Shown: piece by piece, positions 12,027-21,585 of the stretch
How positions within the stretch are numbered: the first letter of the stretch is position 1
Layout of the letters: each line of letters begins with the position of its first letter
Assembly: GCA_904063045.1 (NCBI GenBank)
Contig: CAJFCJ010000100.1
Location: forward strand, 47,228-89,611
Source: Dimorphilus gyrociliatus
Lineage: Eukaryota; Annelida; Polychaeta; Dinophilidae
Direction of reading: 5' to 3'
Length of the DNA stretch: 42,384 nt
Translations under genes and position numbers: made by a program
The notes under the pieces: model-generated
Database searches by the model: none
Told to the model about the DNA's origin: nothing
Seen by the model: only the letters and a program-made list of their open reading frames with translations

Positions 12027-12590
12027 AGTTCATATAGTGGTATCAATGCCATAATGTCTGAATAAGGGATGCCCATGCATCTGCTCAAATAGCTTTGTTT
12101 GTGATTCAATTGGTAGGATTAGAAGAGGTTGGGTCCCATCCAAGTACCATACCAAGTCATCTCTTATCAGCATCTTTTCCAAATGATCAGCATATTCACC
12201 CATTTCTGCATTTGAAATTTCTAAACCTTCTAATTTATCTACTACTTTCATCAGTTCCAAATCTTTAGCTTGTTCTTGTGGAAAATTCATTGTGATTTCA
12301 GCAGCTTCATTTTCATTGCCATTCGCATTTTTGTCATTACTATCTATATCCTCAAACTCTTCTGCATCTGGGAAATTACATGAAATTATGTCTTTTCTTT
12401 GCATAAGTTGTGTTGCAGACTCTTCAGCCTTCTCTTCCAATAACTCCTTCTTCAATAAATCTTGAAAGCTTACTTGGGGTTTTCCTTCACCAATTCTGGA
12501 TATCCAGTCAGCTCTGTTGTTCCTACCAGGTATGTATATTATCTCAAATTCCATATCCATAAGTGCCATTACCCATTTTACTGGGTGACA
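12027..12590 (-). pseudogene. Gypsy RNase H tail, linker and HHCC zinc finger (broken)
   Basis: The frame enters from the MULE terminal repeat and becomes retroelement sequence at CHPVKWVMALMD. It then shows the typical end of gypsy RNase H (FEIIYIPGRNNRADWISR), an acidic linker, and the H-x4-H half of the integrase zinc finger (HPLFRH), before a TGA at about 12027. The C-x2-C half (CEVC) lies just beyond the stop in the same frame. A one-codon nonsense change plus the downstream 8-bp duplication therefore separate it from the integrase. Confidence 0.8.
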
Positions 12591-12690
12591 GGTGAAACCG
12601 TACCTGAGTGAAATTGTACCCATTGAGGGTGAAATCGTACCCATTGTGGGTGAAATCGTACCCAGGTGAAATCGTACCCATTGGTGGTGA
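12591..12690. repeat. Left terminal inverted array of MULE C
   Basis: Tandem degenerate units ggtgaaa(c/t)cgtaccca.., four to five copies. It is the reverse complement of the array at 14403-14497. Confidence 0.88.
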
Positions 12691-12817
12691 ATCTCTTGCT
12701 GTGACCAAGTAAAACTGTTATTGTTGATTCATATAGAAATGAAAAAAATATGATAATGTATGTATTGAAGAGGTATTATTCTATAAGTTAACTAAAGAAA
12801 AGAATAGATAATAGCAA

Positions 12818-14169
12818 CTATGGAGTATAAATATAAGATGTCTGGATTAATAATTCATCAGCTAATATCCTTCCAAGCTTATAATCATCCCAGATTTCAA
12901 ATATTTTCTTCTCTATATCACCATATTTTTTTCTCTGATATTTGATAATCTTCTTCTCAGAGAGAAGTTTTTCATAAATACAAACCAAATCAGCCTCTCT
13001 TTTCAATTCATCAATCAACAAATAGAATGATCCTTTTGATTGTACTTTATTATTCATTCTATTGTGCCATCCTTCCATTAGTCCTTATTGATAATCCAAA
13101 TATTGACCAATTCAATGGTTTCCAAGTAGAATTCAAAATCCAAGTATTTTCATAATATTCCAGCAAGTCTGAAAATTTTCTCTTTTCTTCCAGCTGACTC
13201 TTCAAGCTAAAAAATGTTGAATGTTCCATCTATAAACCAATGATTTGATTTACCAAGTAAATCAAGCTGATGATTTGTGGCAAAAATCAAGATTCTATTG
13301 TTGTTTTCATAAATGTTGTCTTTTAAGAAATCATCAGGAATGAAATTCTTATTTAAATCAAAGTCCACTTCTTTTGGTTCATTAGGCCTAAGTTTCTGTC
13401 TGGTAAAATTTGCAACTCTTTTCAAATAGTCAATATTTGGCAGAGTCAGTTTGTTCTTGATGTTTCAACAGATCTGTTTCTGCTAATCTTCTTCCACTTG
13501 AATATGTGTCAGTTAGGCACATATCCCTTAAATCTTTCCTGATTGGTATATTGGATGATAAACTTTGATTGGCTCCATGAATGTGTTTTTTGCTTCCCTT
13601 TATAAATGAATTTCCTTGTTGGTGAATTCTTGCAGGACATCTCTGCTTTTTAGTTCTTTTACTGCACACCCAAATGCTACTTTTAGAAGTTTTAGCCTTG
13701 AGTGTGAATGAAAATCCATTGTGTATCAGAATGTCCTTTCCCAGTTGACTTCCACCACTGATTATTTGAAAATCATTATCCATAACTTCTTGGAAAGTGT
13801 CAACAGCATTGACTGATGATATTTCATCATTATTTGTATAAGAATCTCTAAGATCATCACCTTTTCTGTTATCTGTTGTCTCTTCATCAATCTTTTCATC
13901 TTCATTCTCATCCATTGCAACTCTTTCTTTCATTCCTTGATCTTCTAGTCTTGTCATTTGAAGAAGACACTGTCTTTTTTCACAATCCAGACAAACTGAC
14001 AGCCTGGAATCTGAAAGGAAGTAATTGTATATTTACAATTGACCAGATGAATTACAAAATTCTTACTGATGATACATTTTTCATGAAGAAGCTCATTACA
14101 TAGCAAACAGAATTTTCTCTTCTGTCTTCCATAAACTGTAAGTTTGCAATTTTTGCACTTGATTGCCAT
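12818..14169 (-). pseudogene. PHD-FLYWCH-MULE transposase, copy C (deleted)
   Basis: Reading 14169 downward, exon 1 gives CKNC, CLLC and HEKC. A short intron (GTAAGA...TTTCAG, about 14086-14027) joins to CLDC, completing a C4HC3 PHD-like finger. An acidic linker and a FLYWCH-type zinc-binding domain follow (FSFTLKAKTSKSSIWVCSKR, then CPARIHQ and HIHG). The transposase N-terminal part (FIPDDFLKDN..FATNHQLDLLG..WFIDGTFN) breaks off near 13207. The catalytic middle is missing, and sequence resumes with SLKSQLEEKRKFSDLLEY and the conserved C-terminus EGWHNRMN..FYLLIDELKREAD (12818-13078). Frame breaks lie near 13428 and 13080. Compared with copies A and B, roughly 100-150 residues are deleted, so it cannot encode an active enzyme. 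Confidence 0.85.
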
Positions 14170-14402
14170 ATTTCAAAATGTGCAGATTTGAAATGTTTAA
14201 TTTATTATTTGAAAAGCAGCAGAAAACTTTGAAACAAATATTTATAATACTATTTCAAGATTCTCTTATCAAGTAATCAACAAACAAATTCAAAATGGCT
14301 GACCTGAAAAAAACTGGTACTTGTATATCACATATTTGTTAAAACAAATAAATTAATTATTTCATTTTTTGATTTTCTCATGTTGACAGTTAAAATTTCA
14401 TC

Positions 14403-14497
14403 CAGGTACGATTTCACCCACAATGGGTACGATTTCACCCTCAATGGGTACGGTTTCACCCTCAATGGGTATGGTTTCACCCAGGTACGGTTTCACC
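14403..14497. repeat. Right terminal inverted array of MULE C
   Basis: Units ggtacgatttcacccacaat / ggtacggtttcaccctcaat, five copies, inverted with respect to 12591-12690. Confidence 0.88.
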
Positions 14498-14631
14498 CCT
14501 ATTCATAAAAATCATGCATTAAAAAATTACAAATAAAATCTTTTAACACTTTTAATTATTTACTCCTTTTCACAGTGTTAAAACATTTTCATTTTCATTT
14601 TATTTCTGTCATTGTACTTGAATAAGACAGA

Positions 14632-15060
14632 TGTGTTATGTGGCAACATATGTTGGCCATATAGCCTTTATTTGGGGATTATGTTTTTGTGACATCATAC
14701 ATTGTTTTTATGTTTTTGTGACATATGTAATCTTTTGATAAATTGAACCCAAGCTTTGGGAAATGTATAAAAGGAAATACATTTCACCAGTTTGGCAGTT
14801 CAGTTCTTTAATGGTTAACTGGTTGTTTAAACTTGCTAATTTAGAACTAGAAACTCATTTACTCAATACATATTCTTTAAATGAAATACTGGCATTTTGT
14901 TGATTAATTTCTACCGAAATTACATTTATTAAGATTACTTGTGGACGAACTTGAAAGGTTCTATTGTGTGAGTACTTGGGCAGATTGGTAAATGATTGGA
15001 AAGGACAAATACTGTTCAGAAGAAACAGGAATTCCTACAATTACAATACAACAAAGTACA
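14632..15060 (+). mobile_element. LTR-like, family B copy 1
   Basis: Plus-strand copy of the family B LTR. It has a TATA-like tgtataaaagg near 14765, the conserved block gaactagaaactcatttact, then ctaccgaaattac and the end ttacaatacaacaaagtaca at 15060. Its 5' boundary is approximate because the first about 100 bp are divergent. No convincing target duplication. Confidence 0.7.
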
Positions 15061-15325
15061 AAATCTCTTTTTGAATTGTTTAAATTCAATTTCTTCATCT
15101 TTTCTTGAGTTTTCAAAGAAAATTCCAGCTCTTTTAGCCAATTTAATGTATTGTAACCAATTTATCATACTTCAAAATTTAACTTTTGTCAAAAAACTTA
15201 AAGTTTAAATTTAAAAATACTTGCTTTGTTAAAATGTTTTAATCTTAGATATTTGGATAATTCATTTTCAGATATTCAATTATAATCTAAAAAATTAAAT
15301 ATATTAAAAATATTGAAGTGAATTT
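15061..15325. other. Intergenic spacer between two LTRs
   Basis: About 265 bp of AT-rich sequence between oppositely oriented family B LTRs. No coding pattern or retroelement internal domain is visible. Confidence 0.4.
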
Positions 15326-15771
15326 TTACTTTGTTGTATCATGATCGTAGGAATTACATTTGCATCCCAACTGTATTTGTCTGTACCACTCATTTAATAT
15401 TACGCCAAAGTACTGATCTGAATAGAACCTCAAGTTCATCCACAAGTATCAGCAAATGAATGATATTCGTCCAAAGTTTTATATCAAACTTTCAACAAAA
15501 ATCCAGTATTTTAAGATATGTATTGAATATTCTGAGCTTTTATCTCTAAGCAAGCTGTTAGAAAACTAAGCTAACAACTGTTAAATTCTAAGGGTTTATA
15601 TACTTTCCAAAAAGTTTAACAGTTTACAATTTCAAAGTTTCAGCAATGCAAAGTAACATTTTAACACAGTTGAAAGTTCTAAAAATGGTTTTTCCTTTAA
15701 TTGATTCCATTCATTATGAGTAATTAGGTCAGATAAATTTAGGTGGTCAGCTTCTTACATAAGATGTAACA
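15326..15771 (-). mobile_element. LTR-like, family B copy 2 (divergent)
   Basis: Minus-strand family B LTR: the left end ttactttgttgtatcatgatcgtagg corresponds to the 3' end of other copies, with ccaaagtactg and gttcatccacaagta in the middle, gggtttatatactttcc as the inverted TATA region, and the terminal aagatgtaaca at 15771. It is the most diverged of the well-preserved copies. Confidence 0.7.
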
Positions 15772-16190
15772 ATTTTGGTAATGGTCAATTCAACCATTGA
15801 AAGTGAAAATTTGGAACTGGTCCAAAAGTCAACAATAGTTGAGTTTGACCATTTGATACTCTTTAACTGGCGGCTAAATAAATGTTCTTAAGTGATTAAA
15901 GTAAGACTAATGTAGTTCTATAGTTAATGCTAAATTCGTTGCATTTGTTTGCAAGAATTTTATATGCTCATGTGCTTACCTGCATTGCGGCATATATGTA
16001 TAATAGAATTGTGCGTATCCAGCGCACAATGCTATTGTTAAGTATTTATATTAAATAGTATTGAATACAAGTCTATGGTTTTCTAACAGAGCATCTATAT
16101 CGAACTGAAGTGCACCGAATTTTTATAAAACTTGCTTTTTTGTTTGGAAATATATTAATATACAAATAATTTCATTCATATCATTTTTCC
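15772..16190. other. Intergenic with a long hairpin
   Basis: No coding potential seen. It contains the inverted repeat attgtgcg-tatccag-cgcacaat at 16008-16030. The stem extends outward, with two mismatches, to about 16002-16036. It could be a fold in RNA or a relic of a palindromic element. Confidence 0.45.
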
Positions 16191-16232
16191 TTTGTATATT
16201 TGTTTCATATTTGTTGTTTTTGTTTATTCACC

Positions 16233-16445
16233 TGAATTATTAACTAAATCATCGACATCAATTACTATTGGCTCATGTGCTAGAGTTTTAGTTATGTGTT
16301 TAAAAAGTTCCATCAATTGTTTAAATCCAACTTCTGTCTGGTTGAAACTAGTCCAATCTAAACAATATTGTACTTGTAAGATATTTTTTGCTCCATACAG
16401 ATATTCACCACCATACAATTGGTATTCAGTCTTAAATAATTCTTT
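16233..16445 (-). pseudogene. Isolated exon-like coding fragment, unknown family
   Basis: A minus-strand stretch of about 70 codons with clearly protein-like composition (YGGEYLYGAKNILQVQYCLD, then FKQLMELFKHI and IVIDVDDLVNN). It ends at a plausible donor TTCAG|GTGAAT (16233) and begins near an AG acceptor around 16440. I do not recognise the family and see no flanking exon on either side. It may be one exon of a lost gene or part of a mobile element. Confidence 0.35.
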
Positions 16446-16604
16446 ACTAACACACTACAAGTAGTCTCAATAAAATGACTCTTTATTTAGTAAAACAGGT
16501 TTTCCACCTGTAAAATAGGCCAATTGGAAAAATTCCTTACAATACGCCCATTGCAAATCTTTATTAATCCACTTTCCATATTATGGTGCAGTGACATTTA
16601 TGAC

Positions 16605-16698
16605 CAGGACATTTCGGCCCAGGACAGTTCGGCCCACTTTTGGACATTTCAGCCCATTTGGGACATTTTGGCCCATTTGGGACATTTTGGCCCATTTT
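16605..16698. repeat. MULE-type terminal array, family D
   Basis: Five to six tandem units of the form ggacatttcggccca / gggacattttggcccattt. The organisation is the same as the ends of MULE A and C, but the unit differs. Only one array is present. It probably marks the surviving end of the MULE relic at 17009-17340. Confidence 0.7.
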
Positions 16699-17008
16699 AT
16701 GACTTTTTGAGTTAATTATGAGTTAAATACAATAAATAAGAAAAAGTAAATCAATTTTAAAATTAATAAAAAATATAATAAGTAATATAATTTGGTAATT
16801 CCAGATATGTAAAATAATTATTATAAAATTCAAAATATTTTCAGAATAATGGATACCAGTTTTCCTTATTTCTGAATTATATTTTACATTGTTTTACAAT
16901 TTCCTTTTCCTGTTTTGAGAAAAAGTAGAAAGCATATTTCTTTTCTTCATTTATCATAGAAGCTTCAATAGAAATTACATGAATTTGAAAAACTGTTGGA
17001 AGTGTGGA
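16699..17008. other. AT-rich stretch inside MULE D relic
   Basis: No reading frame or repeat recognised between the family D terminal array and the transposase fragment. Confidence 0.4.
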
Positions 17009-17340
17009 TTAAGATTTCATTGGAGACAAAGAGAAATTTTTTTTGTTTTTATAAAAAATATCTTCTCCTCCTTCACCAATAATAATATGAAATTTGTCTG
17101 AGTCTTCAGTATTCTCATTTTTTTCAGGTTCATTTGCATGCAATAAGTTTTCCTCCATATTACAAGTATTATTAACTTCATCAAGACTATAATTGTTTTT
17201 AACCATGTTATTAAGAGTACAACTCAGTGCAGCTTTTACAGTGGGATCATCATTGATCACATCTGATAAACTATTATCTGTCACTCACACTTTTGCATGA
17301 AGAACACTTATCAACTATCATATCTGTAATATTAAGCAAA
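17009..17340 (-). pseudogene. MULE D transposase N-terminal fragment
   Basis: Minus-strand fragment: an acidic linker (91 codons, 17284-17009) ending FHIIIGEGGEDIFYKNKKNF. This aligns with the start of the FLYWCH region of copies A and C (FKILKGMSQKGKDLL / FQIISGGSQLGKDIL). Just upstream, in another frame, is KCSSCKSV, matching the last Cys pair of the PHD-like finger after an AG acceptor. Everything from the FLYWCH cysteines onward is lost. Confidence 0.6.
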
Positions 17341-17422
17341 GTTAAGTAAATGTATGTTTTTATGTAGTAAATATCACCTTTACAGTTATGATGTGAAAGT
17401 GAAAAAGCAATTTCTTCAATCC

Positions 17423-17941
17423 TGTACTGCGTTGTACTGTAATTGTAGGAATCTCGAGTTCGTTATGATTGAATTTGTCCTCACCAATCATTTACCAATA
17501 AACCAAAGTACTGGTCCAAATAGGACCTTTCAAGTTTGTCCCACAGGTAGTCTCAATGAATGCAATTCTGGCAAAAATTAATCAATGAACCACCAGTATT
17601 TTGTGCAAAGAGTATGTATTGAGTTTCTAGTTCTAAATTAGCAAGTTTAAACAACCAGTTAACCATTAAGAACTGAACTGACAAACTGAGGAAATGCATT
17701 TCCTTTTATACATTTACCAAAGCTTGGGTTCACTTGGTCAAAAGATTATGAAGTTGAAATGTAACAGTCTCACAATGCACATATAACAAAGACATGAAAA
17801 ACTATTGCATCACTTCTGGCTAACATGTGTCACAGCAAAAACAAGCCTGCCTCTTTGGCATCTGTTTTTGAATAAGATGTAACAAGTTTGACATGCATTT
17901 TTTCTATATTTTTGTTCCATTGTTAATTCTATAATGCAACA
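17423..17941 (-). mobile_element. 3' LTR of gypsy element 2 (family B, long form)
   Basis: Minus-strand LTR, from TGTTGCATTATAG (17941) to a degenerate form of the family end at 17423. It carries the inverted TATA region ccttttatacattt and the blocks shared with other family B LTRs (agtttctagttctaaattagc, ccaaagtactggtccaaatagg). A shorter boundary at 17884 (gatgtaaca) is also possible. It lies 3' of the env gene of element 2 on the same strand, with the tandem 3' untranslated repeat between, so I assign it as that element's 3' LTR. Confidence 0.65.
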
Positions 17942-17954
17942 TCTGTTTGGTCAA

Positions 17955-18125
17955 AGAATATGTTTCCTACGAAATAAAAGCCTTTTTAAAGTTCTAGGCT
18001 CTATTTCTACTAAATAAATATCTTTCTAAACTTCCACCATTATAATTTCTATGAAAAAACACTTTCTAAACTTCCACCATTATAATTGCTACGAAATAAA
18101 AGCCTTTCTAAAGTTCTATAATATC
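17955..18125. repeat. Short tandem repeats in the 3' untranslated part of element 2
   Basis: Repeated 40-50-bp units of the type cctacgaaataaaagcctttctaaagttc / cttccaccattataattgct. Related stretches occur at about 26220-26345 and 27215-27375 with no neighbouring env gene, and the first part recurs next to the LTR at 36725. Confidence 0.65.
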
Positions 18126-18179
18126 TAAGTCTATATATTATTATGTTGATGTTTCTAAGTGCACAGATATCCTACCCTT

Positions 18180-20634
18180 TTAAGACCTTGCTTCCATGAA
18201 AGGTCTGGGACTTGTCACAATGACTCTGTTATCTTCTTTCTTAAAAGTTAGGTAGTTTTGAAGAGGTATTGCTTCTTGGTCAATTTCTAAAGTTGAGTAT
18301 GTTGGGACTTGTAGTTCCTCTTGTTGAATATCTGAAGCTGTGGGTTGGGTTTTCTTTCTTTCCAAGTATTTCCAAAGTCTTTTCCAAGTAAGTTATTAAA
18401 TTTTCTTTTGTAAGCCAACCATAGTATGAATGCAATGCCAATAATTATTGTTGGAAAGGCAATGTTAATTAGCATTTTGGTTGGGGTTTTTAGCCATGAT
18501 GAAAGTAAATGTTGCTGTGTGGACATACTTGAGTCAATTCCTAATTTATTAGCAAAGTTGATATGCTTGTTATGCCTTGTTAAAGTGTCTTGTATATAGT
18601 CAATGACTTGTTGGAACTGTTGGTGTTTTTTGCCAACATCATCTTTTATCCCTAATTGCAGTAACTCAGTGAGCCTTGCAACCTCCAGTTTTGGTTCTTC
18701 AATTTCATTGTTGATTTTCATTCTGATTGACCTGGAAGCAGCTGTTTGGAATTTACAACCATTCTTTGTATAATAGATAAAAGTTTTCCTTCCAGAAGAT
18801 AGGCCATTCTGATTTCTTTCAGCATCCAAAGGGTTCTTTTTTATTTTAAAGAGATATTGTGTGTGGTCACATTCCCCATATCTTTTATCTTCTTTTGTTA
18901 TGTGGTAGGCATGGTGTAGGATTGGATCAATTGAAAATAGAAGTCCTTTATACTTGATGAGGAATTGTTTAGAACACAATCCATTTTTGCTTATGATTCC
19001 AATATCACATATGACTTGAACTGATTTTAGTTCTGTGCATGTGTTCAGTGTTGTTAGATCGCCCAGCCAAGTGCTGTGAGTTCCTTGTGTTGGATCCAAT
19101 ATTGTTGGGAGTTGGGGTGCCAAAGGTGTAAGCAATGCCATCATCTTATTTCTCATAATAAGCTCCTTGCATAAAAGTAGTGAAACTTGTTTGAAAACTG
19201 TTTGCAAGTTCTGAAAATTTTTGTCAATGTTATTCAGCAAGGCTGAAGTTCTTACAGCATCTTGTATGTCCATTTTCCTGAGTTTTGATTTCTCAAAGGT
19301 ATTCTCTTTTCTGTTTGCTGTTATGAACTGATGCTCTCTTGGTGTTCTTTGCAATAGAGAAAATTTTCCTTTTGTCTTCAATGTTTTCAATTGACTCTTT
19401 TTAGGACTTTGATACCATACATCCAATTTTGGTAATGGATTGAAAGTAACAAATTTTTGATTCAGGTCAAAATCCTCAGCCAATGAAATCTTAGCTCTAT
19501 CCCTATATGTCTGATTGAACATATTCAGAATATAGATATTGTCAATATCCCATATGTTTGGCAAAATAATTTTCTTCAAGATATATGTTCTAACCAATGG
19601 TGTCAGATGAGTTTTTATCAGCATATGGTATGTTTTATCACCATCTCTGTACCAATCATTATAGGTTAATATGTTTTCCATTTCAGTTTTGTTTGCTTTC
19701 TTCAAAAATGATTTTTTATCTGAGTAGTTTTCTAGTCTTTCAACTTCTTCATTGGAAGCTATTTGGTATTTAGCTTCTTCTGATTTTCTGTTATCTGCAA
19801 AATTTGATTGTGTTAAGTCTGTTCTCAGAAGGTCATATTCTTTCTGAGGTACCAATACTCTTGTTCCAGGACCACCATAGCCTCTTATATATCTATCTTC
19901 ATATGAAAGATCCATTATAGCAAAGTTTGGGCATGAAAAATATCCTCCAAGTATTACACATTCAATGTTTTTTGCCACAATTTTCCAAGGTGAGGTATGA
20001 CCAAGAAGGTGTTGCCCTTCTTTTTGATTGAATATTATGATTGAATCCAGTGTTCTACAGAATCTTTGTTTTATAGGACAGTCTTCCATATATTCCAGAT
20101 TGGTAGTTATTTTGTCTTGACCAGGCTGCCAGTAAGCTTTACCAATTTGTAATATTGTTGTGAATTCTTCAATAATTGTTGTTCTTGGCCATTTGTAATA
20201 TTGTCCTTTGTTTTCATGAAACACCAAATGTTTTCCTTTCTGAATGAGCTTTTGTCCATTTAGAGTTCTCTTAAGACTAAGCATTTTTCTACACTGCTTT
20301 TCAGTCAAGGTAAGTGTATCTTTTTCAATTCTGTGCTTCTTTGCTCCAAAAAGTAATATGTGTAAAAGTTGATTCTTCTTTTAAGCATACACTTGACTGC
20401 TTGAATTGCCAGTTTGTCAGCTTTTATTTCATAAATATTTGCCATTATTTTGGTCATTTGTTGAGTTTCAAAGGTGCATACTGGTTCATCAGCCAAGTCA
20501 TATGACTGGTGTACTTGTTGCCCCTGACAGAATTGTACTGGTGGTAGCATTCTTACAGTGATGTTTGCTTTGGTGGATGATGTGTCACCATGTACTATAC
20601 TCAAGCAGCATAAAGCTATCAAGGTGCAAACCAT
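18180..20634 (-). pseudogene. Env-like glycoprotein gene of element 2 (frame-broken; candidate gB-like fusogen)
   Basis: Starts at ATG 20634, immediately after the integrase TGA. A hydrophobic leader (TLIALCCLSIVHG) precedes a cysteine-containing ectodomain homologous to the Env start in element 1. A one-base loss in a T-run near 20340 shifts the frame; the rest reads in a 673-codon frame (20308-18287). It shows many Cys, a Ser/Thr-rich middle, a helical stretch around residues 346-380, the LLCKEL ... WLGD....NTC pattern at 378-424, and a membrane segment at about 612-632 followed by a basic KRK. The cytoplasmic tail continues in yet another frame to 18180 and includes YSTL, a Tyr-based sorting-like motif. 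The Cys and WLGD..TC pattern reminds me of herpesvirus gB-like class III proteins, reported for some nematode Env-bearing elements; this is inference. It is not functional as it stands. Confidence 0.72.
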
Positions 20635-21100
20635 TCATCCTCTGATAGGTAGTGTTCCACCATTTCTTGTCTTATTTTCCAAACCAACAGAATTAACTTT
20701 TATTGATTGTTTATTTGCTAGTCTGAGTCTGCTAGCATAAAATTTTCTTTTGTCTGCCAATATTTCCAATTCATACAAACATTTTGTAGTATCAGTTGCA
20801 GTTACAAGGTATGGTCCACTCCATTTGCTTGTATTTATTCTGTTCATTGCTTGTCAAAAGTGTTCATTTTTTATGTGAATCCAATCACCTATTTTATAAG
20901 TTGGTGGTTTTCTTGTGATAGTTTTATTAACTCTATCTCTGTATTCCTTCTTTTTCAAAGCAGATGTACAAAGTGCTGTAGCTCTGATTTCTTCCATTTC
21001 ATGTTTTCTGTCAAATAGGAATTTTGTTGTTGGTTCTAATCTTGGTATTTCCATTAATAAGTCTAACACATTTCTATTCTTCAATCCAAATAATATTTCG
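20635..21100 (-). pseudogene. Integrase C-terminal part of element 2
   Basis: Aligns with the integrase C-terminus of element 1: GLKNRNVLDLL, LEPTTKFLFDRK, KKEYRDRVNKTITRKPPTY, then W-IHIK and WSGPYLVTATD. It is interrupted by an in-frame TGA at about 20852 and ends at TGA 20635-20637, directly abutting the env ATG. Its N-terminal side is cut by MULE A at 21100, so the catalytic core is absent. Confidence 0.85.
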
Positions 21101-21262
21101 GTTTATGGAGAAAACGTCCACAAGAGAAAATGTCCACAGGAGAAAATGTCCACAAGAGAAAACATCCACAAGAGAAAATGTCCACAGGAGAAAATGTCCA
21201 CAGAGGAAAATATCCACAGGAGAAATGTCCACAGTGGAAAAAGTCTATAGGGGAAAATGGCC
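21101..21262. repeat. Left terminal array of MULE A
   Basis: About nine tandem units such as gtccacaagagaaaat / gtccacaggagaaaat, degenerating inward to agtctataggggaaaatgg. Confidence 0.9.
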
Positions 21263-21585
21263 ATGGAAATTAAAATTAATAATGTATGTACATTGTAGTG
21301 ATAATAAAAATTATGCAATGTCAGGTTCTCCATTTTGTTGAGGAACTATTTCCTGTTTATGATTTCCTGTTTTTGTTCCATACAAAGGAGAGTTTGATTC
21401 AAATATTATCTGAAAAGGATATTACACAAGTACAACACAATATCAAAAAAATTCAATACACCAGAATATCTCTTGATAATTCTTTTAAATTGAATCAGTT
21501 TAAGGTAAAACTTTAATTAATAAAATCTCTTTTAAAATATTTGAGCAGCCATTTTGGGATAACTTTCTCTTTTTACTGATAGATA

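Larger units (their letters stand above)
9794..12590 (-). mobile_element. Ty3/gypsy-type element 1 with env remnant, 5'-truncated
   Basis: A minus-strand retroelement with order RNase H tail, HHCC zinc finger, DD35E integrase, start of Env, polypurine tract, 3' LTR. Its 5' part (gag, protease, RT, 5' LTR) is absent. The RNase H region is cut at about 12590 by the left end of a MULE, and pol does not resume beyond that MULE at 14498. The cut end, the nonsense codon, the 8-bp duplication and the truncated env make it non-autonomous. Confidence 0.8.
12591..14497 (-). mobile_element. MULE C, internally deleted, ends made of 20-bp repeats
   Basis: Bounded by inverted arrays: left 12591-12690 and right 14403-14497. 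Each is four to five copies of a unit of the form gggtgaaatcgtacccatt; the outer ends (ggtgaaaccgtacctg) match exactly as inverted repeats. Between them, on the minus strand, lies a MULE transposase lacking its central catalytic part. I find no 9-bp target duplication, and the outer flanks are not continuous gypsy sequence, so the element or its flank has been rearranged after insertion. Confidence 0.8.
17423..21100 (-). mobile_element. Ty3/gypsy-type element 2 with env, 5'-truncated
   Basis: Order on the minus strand: integrase C-terminus, env, tandem 3' untranslated repeat, 3' LTR. The element is cut at 21100 by the left end of MULE A, which interrupts the integrase. Gag, protease, RT, RNase H, the integrase catalytic core and the 5' LTR are missing. 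The integrase C-terminus and Env N-terminus are homologous throughout to element 1. Confidence 0.8.

Noticed and set aside
16605-16698. Transcription-factor array or promoter
   Set aside because: The organisation matches the terminal arrays of MULE A and C and a MULE fragment lies next to it; a transposon end is the simpler reading.
21103-21333. Frames rich in CPQEKMSTREN / SCGHFLLW repeats at 21024-21341 and 24302-24749
   Set aside because: They are translations of the MULE A terminal arrays in several frames on both strands, with no gene structure.
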